Below, one piece after another: positions 10,926-21,610 of a stretch of 64,000 nucleotides of DNA. The translations under genes and the position numbers were made by a program. Source of the DNA: Nissolia schottii (taxonomy: Eukaryota; Streptophyta; Magnoliopsida; Fabales; Fabaceae). A model generated the notes under the pieces. It was not told where the DNA came from and did not search any database. It saw only the letters and a program-made list of their open reading frames with translations. The DNA lies in the NCBI GenBank assembly GCA_003254905.1, contig QANU01063222.1:4832-68831 (forward strand). The letters run 5' to 3'. Each line of letters starts with the position of its first letter. Position 1 is the first letter of the stretch.

Positions 10926-11785
10926 ATTGAAGTTCTATACCAGCTTGTTTGTGAGATAGTCTTTGGATTAGAAATACTTTTGGGTCAAAAGTTCACGCCT
11001 AGAAATTGGCATTTGAAGGTTCAAATCAACCTTGAAAAGATAGTGCCGTAAATACCTTGAATATTCTTTCTTTCATTTTTCCCCCTTCTGTATACATAAT
11101 CTTGATCACGTAAGAGACTGGAAGAAATATTTGACTGTGAGGATTGATTGGTTGCATGTGTTCAGGAAAAAAAAGGCTCTTTTTATAAAATGGAGTAAAT
11201 ACTTGTTTGTTTTATGAGTTTTGTCGGCAACAAATTTGTCCTTCAACCATAACATATAGTTTAAAATTTTAATTCAGGGAATCAAACTGAATTTTTCTTG
11301 TTGAGTGAGTTACAGGCAAAGAACAAATTTGTTGGAAATATAGTTTTCAAAAGAGTAAGCGTGTGTTTGAGAATGTTATAAAATTAAACTTATTTCAATA
11401 ATAATTTATTTTAATAATCATTTTTTTATATAATCGATTATGTGAAAATTATTTTATATTTGGATACTTGAACTGAAAAGTTATTTTAAGATAATCTATT
11501 TTGTTTGGATTGTATGAAAAAAAATCATATGGTAAATTACTAAAAAGGATATGATTAAATATGTTTTTAATCCCTCATAAATTTAAAATTTTTAGTTTTA
11601 CTCCTCATAATTTTTTTTACTAAAAATCGTCTCTCAAAAATTTTTTTATAAGGTTTTAGTTTTTATCGTCATGTTAAACCGTTAACTGCTGACATGATAA
11701 TTAATTTATGATAGACTAAAAATATATTTAACTCAATAATTTATTTATATTGTATAATATTTGATACTTATGGTTAATTCGGTAA
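10926..11785. other. 3' flank of kinase copy 1 (duplicated), with MITE-like segment
   Basis: No gene. The whole stretch is repeated after kinase copy 2 (13856-14726) with small changes. From about 11555 to 11735 it holds a run beginning GATTAAATATGTTTTTAATC, like a widespread small noncoding plant repeat. It is also present in the second copy, so it pre-dates the duplication. The copy ends at ATTCGGTAAT, where the relic begins. Confidence 0.65.
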
Positions 11786-11900
11786 TGATCACCCCGTTGG
11801 ACACCTCCTGCGACGGGGACATGAGCGTCTGAACCCTCTGCAGCATCTGCACCGACGCCGGCTTCAAAGTCACCGCCCAGCTGAACCGCATTGACCCGAA
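11786..11900 (+). pseudogene. Relic of a third kinase copy (ectodomain fragment)
   Basis: 115 bases that align to the ectodomain of the flanking kinases (to about 9503-9615 of copy 1 and 12429-12541 of copy 2): ITPLDTSCDGD then, after a stop replacing an arginine codon, TLCSICTDAGFKVTAQL. It differs from both neighbours, so it is not a simple slice of either. It ends at GACCCGAA, joined directly to the proximal promoter of copy 2. It marks a deletion or unequal crossover in an array that once had at least three members. Confidence 0.8.
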
Positions 11901-12022
11901 GTGCCTTCTTTTGACCGTTGACCACAGGAAACCGAAGTTGACAAGTAAAACACACCACCCCTCTTAAGATGGGCCATTACAAGAGCTCTGTTTTTGTTGC
12001 AGCTCCCGTCACAAATCCCCAA
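11901..12022 (+). promoter_or_regulatory. Proximal promoter/leader of kinase copy 2 with W-boxes
   Basis: Retains three of the four W-box cores seen in copy 1: TTGACC at 11911 and 11918, TTGAC at 11938; the fourth is lost by one base. Homology with the copy 1 promoter ends at about 11900, where the coding relic begins. The native upstream region beyond about -120 from the ATG is therefore gone, which predicts altered expression. Confidence 0.5.
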
Positions 12023-13855
12023 ATGGAAAAGCAAGCGCCGCTCCTCCACCTCCTCCTCCTCGCCGCCATTTCCGTAGCCGGCGCTGCGTCCTCCTCATGC
12101 CCCATGGATCTCAGCTACGTCGACTCCTTCCCCTGGGACACCTCAACTTGCAGAGACCCAATCGATTCGCAGCACTGCTGCCAGGCCCTCCTCAGCGTCA
12201 TAGGCGCCGGGATCGCACAACACCTCAAAGACACCTCCCTCTTCCAGCTCCCAGACGAGAAGACCTCCTCCGCCTGCTTATCCGAATTCCAGTCGAAGCT
12301 CTCGCCCTTGTCACTCCCGCCATCTCTGTTCTCCTCTTGCTTTCCAAGCCCGAGCCAGTTCGTCACGAACTCCTCCAGCTGCGCCGGAATCAGAACCGTC
12401 CGAGATTGGAAGCAGAAGGTGGGCATGGTCACCCCGTTAGACACCTCCTGCAACGGGGACCTGAATGTCCGACCTCTGTGCAACGCTTGCACCGACGCTG
12501 GCTCCAAAGTCACCGCCCAGCTGCCCCGCCTTGACCCGAACGCCTCAAAGTGTTACTACTTCACCATCTTGTACGCCGCGGGCGTCGCCAACCGGTTCGG
12601 CCCAAAGGATTTGGGCACGGCGGCCTGCATTCTGGGCATGCCGCTGTCCGCGAAAGGGTCGTCGAACAGAGAGAAGGTGCTGAAATTGGTTTTCGGGCTC
12701 TCGGGCGCTCTCGTCGGCGTCGCTCTTGCTTTTGCGATGGTTATCGGCTACAGGAAGTGGGACAGGAGGAGGAGGGAGAGCGTCTATCACAGGTCGGTTG
12801 AGACCAGCGTGAGGGCTGGCGTTTTGCCCAACGCGGGCGCGAAGTGGTTCCGCGTGTCGGAGCTTGAGCGGGCCACCGGCAAATTTGCGCAGAAGAATAT
12901 GATTGGCCAGGGCGGCGACGGGGTTGTGTACAAAGGGGCCCTCTCGGATGGCACTTTGGTTGCGGTGAAGGAGATCTTCGATCTGGACACCAAAGGGGAC
13001 GAGGAGTTCTGCTACCAAGTGGATCTCATAAGCAAGATAAAGCACAGGAATCTGCTGCCCCTTCGGGGCTGCTGCGTTACCAGCGATAGCCTCAAAGGTA
13101 AGAGGAGGTTTCTGGTTTATGATTTTATGCCAAATGGCAGCCTCAGCTACCAGCTGTCTGTTGCTGGGGCTAACAGGCTGACGTGGCTGCAGAGGAAGAG
13201 CGTAATCCTTGACGTGGCCAAAGGGCTCGCCTATTTGCATTATGAAATCAAACCCCCAATTTATCACCGCGACATAAAAGCTACCAACATACTACTTGAC
13301 TCCAAGATGAAGGCGAAAGTCTCGGATTTTGGGTTGGCCAAGCAGGGCAATGAGGGCCAGTCTCATCTCATCACAAGGGTTGCCGGCACGTATGGCTACG
13401 TGGCGCCAGAGTATGCTATGTATGGGCAACTAACAGATAAAAGTGATGTCTATAGTTTTGGTATCGTGATTTTGGAGATCATGAGCGGGAGAAAAGTGCT
13501 CGATATGATGAACTCGTCTATGGTTTTAATCACAGATTGGGCATGGGCACTTGCAAAATCAGGGAGGACCGAAGAAATTCTTGACCAATCAATAAGAGCA
13601 GATGGGCCGGAAAAAATCATGGAAAGGTTTGCTCTTGTTGGGATTCTATGTGCTCATGCAATGGTTGCGTTGAGGCCTACCATTGCTAAGGCCCTCAAGA
13701 TGTTAGAGGGTGATATCGACATTCCCCAGTTACTAGATAGGCCTGTGCCACTTGGTCACGAGTCGTTTCAATCTTCTCTGCTAAATGGTTTGCAAAGAAG
13801 TGGAAGGTCTACGCCGTATCTTTCATCTTATTCACCAAGTATGAGCACCATATAG
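12023..13855 (+). CDS. Receptor-like protein kinase, At1g11050 type, tandem copy 2
   Basis: 610 residues, intronless, with the same layout as copy 1: signal peptide, cysteine-rich ectodomain, one transmembrane helix (about 222-244) and RD-type Ser/Thr kinase with lysine 316, HRD aspartate 417 and DFG 435. All catalytic residues are kept, so it looks functional. Most ectodomain changes are conservative. The kinase domains differ at about 17 places, such as YQVDL for YEVDL and AKALKML for AEAVKML. An ATG at 11969 is in frame, but the homologous codon in copy 1 is ATT, so the conserved ATG at 12023 is preferred. Divergence in promoter reach may matter more than divergence in protein. Confidence 0.93.
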   Translation: MEKQAPLLHLLLLAAISVAGAASSSCPMDLSYVDSFPWDTSTCRDPIDSQHCCQALLSVIGAGIAQHLKDTSLFQLPDEKTSSACLSEFQSKLSPLSLPPSLFSSCFPSPSQFVTNSSSCAGIRTVRDWKQKVGMVTPLDTSCNGDLNVRPLCNACTDAGSKVTAQLPRLDPNASKCYYFTILYAAGVANRFGPKDLGTAACILGMPLSAKGSSNREKVLKLVFGLSGALVGVALAFAMVIGYRKWDRRRRESVYHRSVETSVRAGVLPNAGAKWFRVSELERATGKFAQKNMIGQGGDGVVYKGALSDGTLVAVKEIFDLDTKGDEEFCYQVDLISKIKHRNLLPLRGCCVTSDSLKGKRRFLVYDFMPNGSLSYQLSVAGANRLTWLQRKSVILDVAKGLAYLHYEIKPPIYHRDIKATNILLDSKMKAKVSDFGLAKQGNEGQSHLITRVAGTYGYVAPEYAMYGQLTDKSDVYSFGIVILEIMSGRKVLDMMNSSMVLITDWAWALAKSGRTEEILDQSIRADGPEKIMERFALVGILCAHAMVALRPTIAKALKMLEGDIDIPQLLDRPVPLGHESFQSSLLNGLQRSGRSTPYLSSYSPSMSTI

Positions 13856-14723
13856 ATTGAAGTTCTATACCAGCTTGTTTGTGCAGTTAGATAGTCTTTG
13901 GATTAGAAATACTTTTGGGTCCAAAATTCACGCCTAGAAATTGGCATTTGAAGGTTCAAATCAACCTTGAAAAGACAGTAGCGTAAATATCTTGAATATT
14001 TTTTCTTTCATTTTTCCCCCTTTTGTATACATAATCTTGATCATGTAAGAGACTGGAAGAAATATTTGACTATGAGGATTGATTGGTTGCATGTGTTCAA
14101 GAAAAAAAAACGGCTCTTTTTATAAAAATAGAGTAAATACTTGTTTGTTTTATGAGATTTTTGGTCGGCAACAAATTTGTCCTTCAACCATAAAATATAG
14201 TTTAAAATTTTAATTTAGGGAATATAACTGAATTTTCCTTGTTGAGTGAGTTATAGGCAAAGAACAAATTTGTTGGAAATATAGTTTTCAAAAGAGTAAT
14301 CGTGTGTTTGAGAATGTTATAAAATTAAACTTATTTCAATAATCATTTATTTTAATAATCGTCTTTTTATATAATCAATTATGTGCGAATTAATTTATAT
14401 TTGGATACTTTAACTGAAAAGTTATTTTAAGATAATCTATTTTGTTTGGATTGTATGAAAAAAAATCGTATGGTAAATTATTAAAAAGGATATGATTAAA
14501 TATGTTTTTAATCCCTCGTAAATTTAAAATTTTTTGTTTTACTCCTCATAAATTTTTTTACTAAAAATCGTCTCCCATAAATTTTTTTGTAAGGTTTTAG
14601 TCTCTGTCGTCATGTTAAACCGTTAACTGCTGACATGACAATTAATATATGGTAGACTAAAAACATATTTAACCCAATAATTTATTTATATTGTATAATA
14701 TTTGATACTTATGGTTAATTCGG

Positions 14724-14726
<3 letters not shown>
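13856..14726. repeat. 3' flank of kinase copy 2, second copy of the duplicated block
   Basis: Aligns from the stop codon onward with 10926-11781, so the duplication unit is about 2.9 kb (8953-11781 against 11901-14726). The offset between the two stop codons is 2930 bases. No gene inside. Confidence 0.8.

Positions 14727-14771
<45 letters not shown>
14727..14771. repeat. (AT)n microsatellite
   Basis: Uninterrupted AT dinucleotides over about 45 bases, exactly at the point where the second duplicated block extends beyond the first. It may have helped recombination, but this cannot be shown. Confidence 0.9.
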
Positions 14772-14775
<4 letters not shown>

Positions 14776-15650
14776 TATAAAAGCAAATAGCTTTTGTGAT
14801 ATAATGTTCAAAAAGTAGATGGAGCTTTTGTCCTCCAAAAAAAACTTTAATTTTAGATAAAAAACTTTTGTTTAATCTTAGATATTTTGCCAAACAAAAT
14901 TAAATTTCTCATAACAGTTTTTCTTTAGAAAAAAAGGTCGTTTCATGTGGTTCCCAAACACACACTACGAATCCAGAATTAGACACAAAAATAATCAAAA
15001 TCTTCAATAAAATTTGGAATGATAAACAACTTTATTAATGTAATCCAGGTATAGAATGCTTGTAATTACAAAGAAAATGTAAAGAACTTTGAGGAAAACT
15101 AGACTAATCCTATGAAGAGAAAGATCAGAAAGCAAAGGATTAAGAAATTACTTGATTTTCTCATTTTACTCGTGCATCGCGATGACTATGAGTGTGTGAG
15201 AGGTGTTACAAGTGTGAAAATCCAGGTTTCAACTACATCTGTCATACTATTTGTAAGGAAATTGCGCTTCTCGCATGGCTAACAAGTGTCTCCGAGCAAG
15301 TAGGGTCCTTGACATGTGCTCCACGTCGTCATAGGGGTAACTGTTTTGTGGATCTAAGTAACTTCCTCCTTTTGAATTTAAACTCTTGACTCCAACTGCT
15401 AATCGTCCTTGCCATTATGGGTTTCGCTTCCATAGAGTTGTCTTTGTGGTCATTGTTATCTCAAAAAATGCCAAGTCTCTTGCAAGTTCGTCTTGACCAT
15501 GCTGAGAGTTGATTGTTTGTCATTCTTGTCCCTAGTCACTTCAAAGAAAACCTTCGCCTTGCAAAGAGTGGGGTTAACACATTAATATTGCAATAATAAT
15601 TTGCCAATACGAAAACATGGTATAGGTTTATAATTTACATTTGTGTGGGT
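14772..15650. other. Intergenic, no feature recognised
   Basis: AT-rich to mixed composition with short open frames only. I see no protein similarity, RNA gene or repeat that I can name. Confidence 0.5.
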
Positions 15651-15657
15651 TTTGTAC

Positions 15658-18600
15658 TTAAATCGGAAGTGGGGTCACCAATTTCAGGCTTTTGAGGAAG
15701 AAAAAAAAAAACACAGACCTGAAATCGGAAGTGGGGTCACCGATTTCAGCAAAGATGAGACAATAGCAGAGGACCTGAATCAGTGGTGATGGTGCTGATT
15801 TCAAGTGTGAATAGTGCAAAAAATTTGAATCCCTTCGCGCCAACCCTTCCACCTTAAGCTATATATACCCATTCGTTTGCCTAACCCAAAACACACCTTC
15901 ACATATCTCTCTATTTTCTCCTCTTCAGCTATTTTCTCCTCTTCTCCATTTTTTCTATATTGTCCATATCTGTTTTGTATATTTTAGAAAGAAAAAAAAT
16001 GAGTAAGGAAGGCATTGCCACTTTTATTTTTTATAATGGTTTGGTGAAAAAATATGATATTGAAGGAGTTGAGTTTGTCAGTGATAATGATGCAGAGTTT
16101 GTTATAATTTGGTCTTCTATGTCGTTCTTTGATTTGCATTATGCAATTTCTTCTTATTTTAATAGGATAGTGGAGAGAATCAAATTTATGACTCCAGTAT
16201 TTTATTAATGGGTTTGTTAATATTGTCCTATTACGATATCGAACAACCTCCAGGTGCAATAAATATTTTGTTTATATGAGACTTATAAGGCAAGCCTCAA
16301 TGCCATTGAATTGTTTGTCAACTTCGAGGATGTTGTTCCTAATGTTGATAGTGAAGGTGGTTAGAGTTTAAATCCAATGTACCAGGATAATGTTGCACCA
16401 ACATTACTATCGGATTATGAGATGTTTGCAAACGAAGATGATGGTGCCAATTGGAGTGAGCATGAAAGTGATATGTCTGAAGACGGTGGAACTGACGACG
16501 ATTCATATACTGTTAATTATTAATTTTTTTATGATAATAATTAATTTAAAATTAAAAGAGATGAAAAAGTATGCTCTACACTTGCCTAGTATAGAGGATC
16601 TTGTGTATCAGAAAAAACAATCTCTGTTAACTAATCAGCGATCGAGTTATTAAAATTATCTATTAATTTTTATTTAATTATCCAAATCATTGCAATAAAC
16701 TCTTAATTAATGTGTTTATGAAAATAATTAATTTTAGATTTATAATTCTATAATCATCTTAAAGTTAACAGAGATGCAAACGTATGCTTTACGCTTGCCT
16801 AGTGTAGAGGATCTTGTATCCGGAAAAAAAATCTATGTTAACTAATAAGAGTTAAATTTTAAGATGTTATTAAATTTACTTGGTTATTAAATTTATTCTA
16901 TAATTAATAATATGTTTGTGGATATTAAAAATTATAGATAATGAACAATCGCATGATCCACCGCCTTTCCTACGTACCATTGATGCTGACAATATGCATG
17001 CAACGGATTTTAGAGACGTGGAAAATGATTATAGTGCAACAGATGATCTCTACAAAGGGAGAATTGATAAAGATGCAGTTAAAGTAGTTGTTGTAAACCA
17101 TTGCATGTGTAACGGGGCGGATTATAAAGTGAATGAGTCAAAACCGACGATATACAATTGCAAATGACAATACTTTAGCAAAGGGTGTTAATGGCTTATT
17201 AGGGCGAAAATGAAAAGGAACAACAACTTCTGGGAAGTCACTAAGTATAATGGTCGTCATAGTTGCGTTGCCTCAACCCTTACCCAAGACCACTCAAAGT
17301 TGACTTCTGACAGCATTGCTGGGATAATTTTGGCGCAGATAAGGACAACGCCAAAAATGCCAATAAAATATATTCAAACAAATGTTATGGATCGCCAAGG
17401 ATACTGGCCTTCATACCGAAAGGTATGCTGGCAAAGCAAAAAGTAATTGCACAAGTGTACGACAATTGGGAAGATTTGTACAATGAGTTGCTGTATTGGT
17501 TGCTTGCAATGAAGCATTTTGATGATTTGTGCGCAAATTGAAATGGATACCGTCGATTCTTACAATGTCGATGGATCATTACAGACAAGCGGTGAAATTT
17601 TTCGACGTGCGTTTTGGAGTTTCGGGCCTTGCCTTAAGGCATTCAGGTACTGCAAACCAATGATCCAGGTCGATGGAACACACTTTTATATGAAAAATAC
17701 AAGGGTGTTTTATCGATATCATCCACACAAGACGAAAATCAAAATATATTGCCCATTGCTTTTGCAATTATTGAGGGTGAAACAACAGATGCCTGACATT
17801 TTTTTCTTGACTGGGGTCGGCGCAGTGTTATCACAAGTAGCAAGAGGAATTGGGTTGAGATCCGATTGCTACAAGTCAATAAAGTCAGCAATAGGGCAAA
17901 TGGATGGTGATTGGGCGTACCACCTCTACTGCATCAGACACATTGCACAAAATTTTGCTAGGCATTTCAAGGTCAAGTAAAGGGAAAAGCTAGTCAAGGG
18001 TACTGGTAAGTTACATTTGTGTATGCTTTTATTTGTACTCGTGAATACTGGTTTCTTTCATACCAACTTGATTGTCGACAAATAGACATGTTATTTGAGC
18101 ACAATTGAGCATTAAAATCGTCGATATGAAAGACTATGCCAGCACAACGAAGATTACACAGTTTGGATAGATGCTATTCCAAGAGAAAAGTGGATTTGTG
18201 CATTTGATGGTGGACGTTGTTGCTGTCATATGACAACCAACTTGGTTGAGTCCTTAAAGTTTCTGGAGGCCCAAAATTTTCTGATTATGGCGTTGGTTCA
18301 AGAGACGTATTTTAAGACGATTGTTTTGTTTGTTGAGCGCAAAAGAAATGTGCATGCTTGAAGAAACATGGGACATGATTTCTTAGATTATCTCACAAAA
18401 ATACTCGAAGAAATGATCCCAAAAGTTGGATCATTGCAAGTAATTATTGCACTACATTATTTCACCACAACATTTGATATACACTTGTTTAATGCTTACA
18501 ATACACTCACACTTATGGATTAAGGTGTTCAATTTTTCAAGAGTAAATAAATCATTTTAGTGCAAGAATTTATCATCAGGGAATGATTACAAGGTTGATC

Positions 18601-18975
18601 TAAGAACAAAGTACTGTGAGTATGGTACTTTTCAGCGATATAAGTTCATAGGCATTCATGTGATTGCATCCTGTTATAGTGTTGATCTTGACTGCAGAGT
18701 TTACGAGTGTACAACATGGACAACCTCTGTAAAGTATATGATGAATAATTTGTGGTCATCGATCACAAATCGACGTGGCCGCAACTATAGGGTCTGTTAA
18801 TTATTCCAGACCCAAGTTTAAAGCGTAATAAACCAGGAAGGCCCAAATCAACTCGTTACCACAATGAAATGGATTCAAGTGATGGATAACAACAAAGAAG
18901 GTGTACTATTTGTCGAGGTTTGGGCCACACTAGTACTCAATGTCCTCACAATGGTGTAGGCCCGAGTCATTGATA
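15658..18975 (+). pseudogene. Decayed MULE (MuDR-type) transposase
   Basis: Broken transposase gene of a Mutator-like element. A TATA-like CTATATATACCC lies near 15859. An N-terminal segment (15999-16205, MSKEGIATFIF...) is followed by an acidic linker (about 16390-16520), a MuDR N-terminal-like domain (16930-17165), and the DDE region: first aspartate in MIQVDGTHFY (about 17668), second in RSDCYKSI (about 17860), glutamate in TTNLVESLK (about 18250). A SWIM-like C/H cluster lies near 18610-18690, and a CX2CX4HX4C zinc knuckle (CTICRGLGHTSTQC) near 18910-18950. Several frameshifts and stops separate these, so it cannot make transposase. It normally cuts and pastes the element in the nucleus. 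Terminal inverted repeats were not identified. Confidence 0.75.
16556..16850. repeat. Direct repeat of about 85 bp within the MULE
   Basis: Two diverged copies (16556-16640 and 16765-16850) share GCTTGCCTAGTGTAGAGGATC-like words and CTGTTAACTAAT ends, between the acidic linker and the DNA-binding domain of the transposase. Confidence 0.6.
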
Positions 18976-19139
18976 TAACATTGTTAAATTCATGTAATTG
19001 TGGTAGACAAGTGTTTAATAAACATGAGTCAATTTTTTAACAATAATATGCATCCAAACTTTAATGTATCACATCATATAATAAACATGGGTCAACGAGC
19101 CAAAAAAAAATGGGTGAAAGAATATACAAAAAATAAACA

Positions 19140-19860
19140 CTAGTTATCCACATCGGTATCCCTAGGAGCTTGCGTTGGCGTATATCTGTCAAGGGCCCTT
19201 ATCATCTCACAATCTCGAAGTTTATATTGTGAACCTGAAGGGGCAAGCATGTGACCTTCACCCGTTGCGGGACATTTTCCTCTATTGGTGGTGCGGCCCA
19301 ATATTTCCCGCTACCCTCTTTGCACAGGCCTCACCATATTTGTCAATAAGTTTCCCCTTCGTCCATTATTAGATGACGGTGGTGTAGGAGTTGACTTCAT
19401 TTGCTCATTTTCCAGATGGTGTACCGTATCCACCTCCTCTTCTGGTTTCTTGTTCAGAACAAAAGGTAATGTACGAGTTGAGGGCTTAGAACAACCTTTA
19501 TGGACCTGTGCATCGACACGATCATCAATAGATTTTCTCGGGGGTCGTACATGTGGCTCAACAGATCTTGAAGAAGATCCTACATTAAAAGACCTCCTAG
19601 CAGATTTCTGTGGCCTGCTGCATCCTACCCCAAAGTGAGAAGATCCAACACCAGCTTAAAAAGAAGATTCGACCTCGAACGACGTCTTGTATGAAGTCAC
19701 TTCAACTTGATGATGTTCATAATGAGGAGGCTGAGACAACGAGGGTCCAAGGGTGAATAACTCAAAGTTCTCATCAATTTGTTGTAGTTGCTGCTCCATA
19801 TCTGAAGACGACATATCACCATATTGTTCGCCTAACCAATTTGAAACTTGAGTGTTGAAG
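19140..19860 (-). pseudogene. C-terminal tail of a transposon-type (plant mobile domain-like) ORF
   Basis: On the minus strand two open stretches separated by one stop carry a low-complexity, serine-rich, basic tail (GSSSRSVEPHVRPPRKSIDD, LENEQMKSTPTPPSSNNGRR). It lies tail to tail with the MULE transposase. Such tails resemble the C termini of plant mobile domain proteins carried by MULEs, but no catalytic or diagnostic motif is present here, so the family is a guess. Confidence 0.3.
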
Positions 19861-20029
19861 CTCTGGTGAAAGGTTAACGCTAGGATATAAACTTCTTGAG
19901 GAGGCAGAGGGGGTCACCTTGTCAAAGCCCTCAACATATCGTGGTAGTCTACAACCATTCCGTAAAATAGATAGATTAGAGGAACAAACACAGGACATAA
20001 TCAAACTCAATCATAGGAGGAAAACCAAA

Positions 20030-21610
20030 TTACACCAATGTCCCATGGAGGAAAGCCCAATTGACCCTATCATAACCCTTTTCCAAATTAATTTTGAAGT
20101 CTAGGACACCCTTCTTAATTTTGGTTTTATGCATAAAACGAAGGACCTCTTGAGCAACAATCACATTATCCCAAGAATCACAACAAAGAATAAATCTCCC
20201 CTTCAGTGGACTAATCAAATCATGGAGAAGAGGTTGTATTTGGTTGACCAATAATTCTGGGATAATCTTATAAATAGCATTACACAAACTTATTAGACGA
20301 AAAAATGAGTAAAATTAACCATACTTGCCGCAAACCTTTTGGAATAAGAACAATCAGGGTCTCCACCAAATTGAGATCAGTCTTCCCCTCACTGAAAGCT
20401 GTACGGAATAGCCGAGATATCATTCCCCACCACATTCCAGTATTGTATAAAGAAGAAAGGCATCGGGGCCCTAGAGCAGTACATGGCTTCATTTGCACCA
20501 GTGCTGGCCAAACGTCCTCCTAAGAAACAAGGACTGACAAGCTCGAACTACCCTATGCAAAGAGACAAGGATGGTTTGTGTGATTATAATACATACATTG
20601 ACTATCATTTCCAGGAGAAAACAAATTCTTGTAAAAGGAGAAAAGCCTCCGGCTTCAGAATCTCATCACCAATAACCCATGACCCATCATAAACAAAAAG
20701 ACGATGAATTTTGTTTTGCTTTTGGCAAATGATAGTTAGACCAACGGGTGTTGGTCCAAGTGGTAAGCGGCTTGGTGTCGCTGAAGCAAGGTCCCGAGTT
20801 TGAGACCTTATGTACGCAGTTATTTCCGCTGGGAGACTTACCCGTCATAGCCAGGTGCGCGACCCGGATCTACCCGTATTAGTCAAGGCTAAGCCTTGAA
20901 TACCGGGTAGACAAACTAAAAAAAATGATAGTTAGGACATGGAAGTAGCTATTGTTATGGTCCCCAAAATGAACTGACGCCTCCCTGAATTTTTGAAACC
21001 AAACTTGGAGTAGAACTATCTCATATTCTTCTTGCCATGAGTGTAACAAATTCATCCAATAAACCAAGTCCCAAGACTCAAGTTTCTTCTCCAATCCACG
21101 GAGATGATTTCTGAGCTCTCTTTTCGTCCGAATAATTCTACCAAACACCTCTTGATTAAAGATAAGAGAATCAGTTCTAACCACAAAATAAAAAAAATTA
21201 GTCACGTGGGGTCTCCCCTTATTCCAAGCATCTTCCACTACTTTCGAGTACTCAGGGTGAGTAGCCCAAGCAGTGAGAAAATAGAAAGGATGATTACCTA
21301 AGGGTTGGGGCAAACCATGACAACATAGGAGAATTGGTGAGTGATTAGAATGAAGACAACATAAGTTCTCAAAAAAACTTCCTAGAAACTTGAGATCTTC
21401 GAGACCATTCTACCATCTGTGACCCTATGAGTCCAAGTAAATTTGCTTCTAGAGGAATCCAAATCCATAAGCCCACACTCCTCCATATATAAGTGACGCA
21501 AACTCAGCAGCTCTATTACAATGAAAAATGCCCCTACGAGATTCTAACGGCACTAGAATCACATTGAAGTCACTGACAAGAGCCCAAGGTTCCGAAACAT
21601 CACTTCACAC
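20030..21610 (-). pseudogene. LINE (non-LTR retrotransposon) remnant, endonuclease and RT parts
   Basis: Minus strand. From right to left: an endonuclease end (WALVSDFNVILVPLESRRG, about 21500-21585), the linker between endonuclease and reverse transcriptase (NHPFYFLTAWATHPEYSKVV, then FGDHNNSYFHVLT, 20955-21310), and RT start motifs (KKGVLDFKINLEKGYDRVNW, 20060-20290). These are characteristic of plant L1-type elements. Frameshifts and stops break the frame and the catalytic YADD region is absent, so it is dead. A SINE is inserted within it at 20740-20922. Confidence 0.85.
20740..20922 (+). mobile_element. tRNA-derived SINE with 13-bp target duplication
   Basis: Box A-like TGGTCCAAGTGGTAAGCGG and box B-like CCGAGTTTGAGACC are spaced as in a tRNA-derived SINE. 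The body ends with ACCGGGTAGACAAACTAAAA and an A-rich tail. Flanking direct repeats AAATGATAGTTAG (20727-20739 and 20923-20935, overlapping the A tail) are a perfect target-site duplication. It is inserted in the LINE remnant, so it is younger than that LINE. Confidence 0.88.

Noticed and set aside
11969-12022. ATG at 11969 as start of kinase copy 2
   Set aside because: The homologous codon in copy 1 is ATT and the signal peptide begins at the conserved ATG at 12023.
9185-13267. Long antisense and alternative-frame open frames (for example 9729-10499 and 12545-13267 minus)
   Set aside because: They lie opposite the GC-rich kinase genes and mirror codon bias of the sense strand; no family match.
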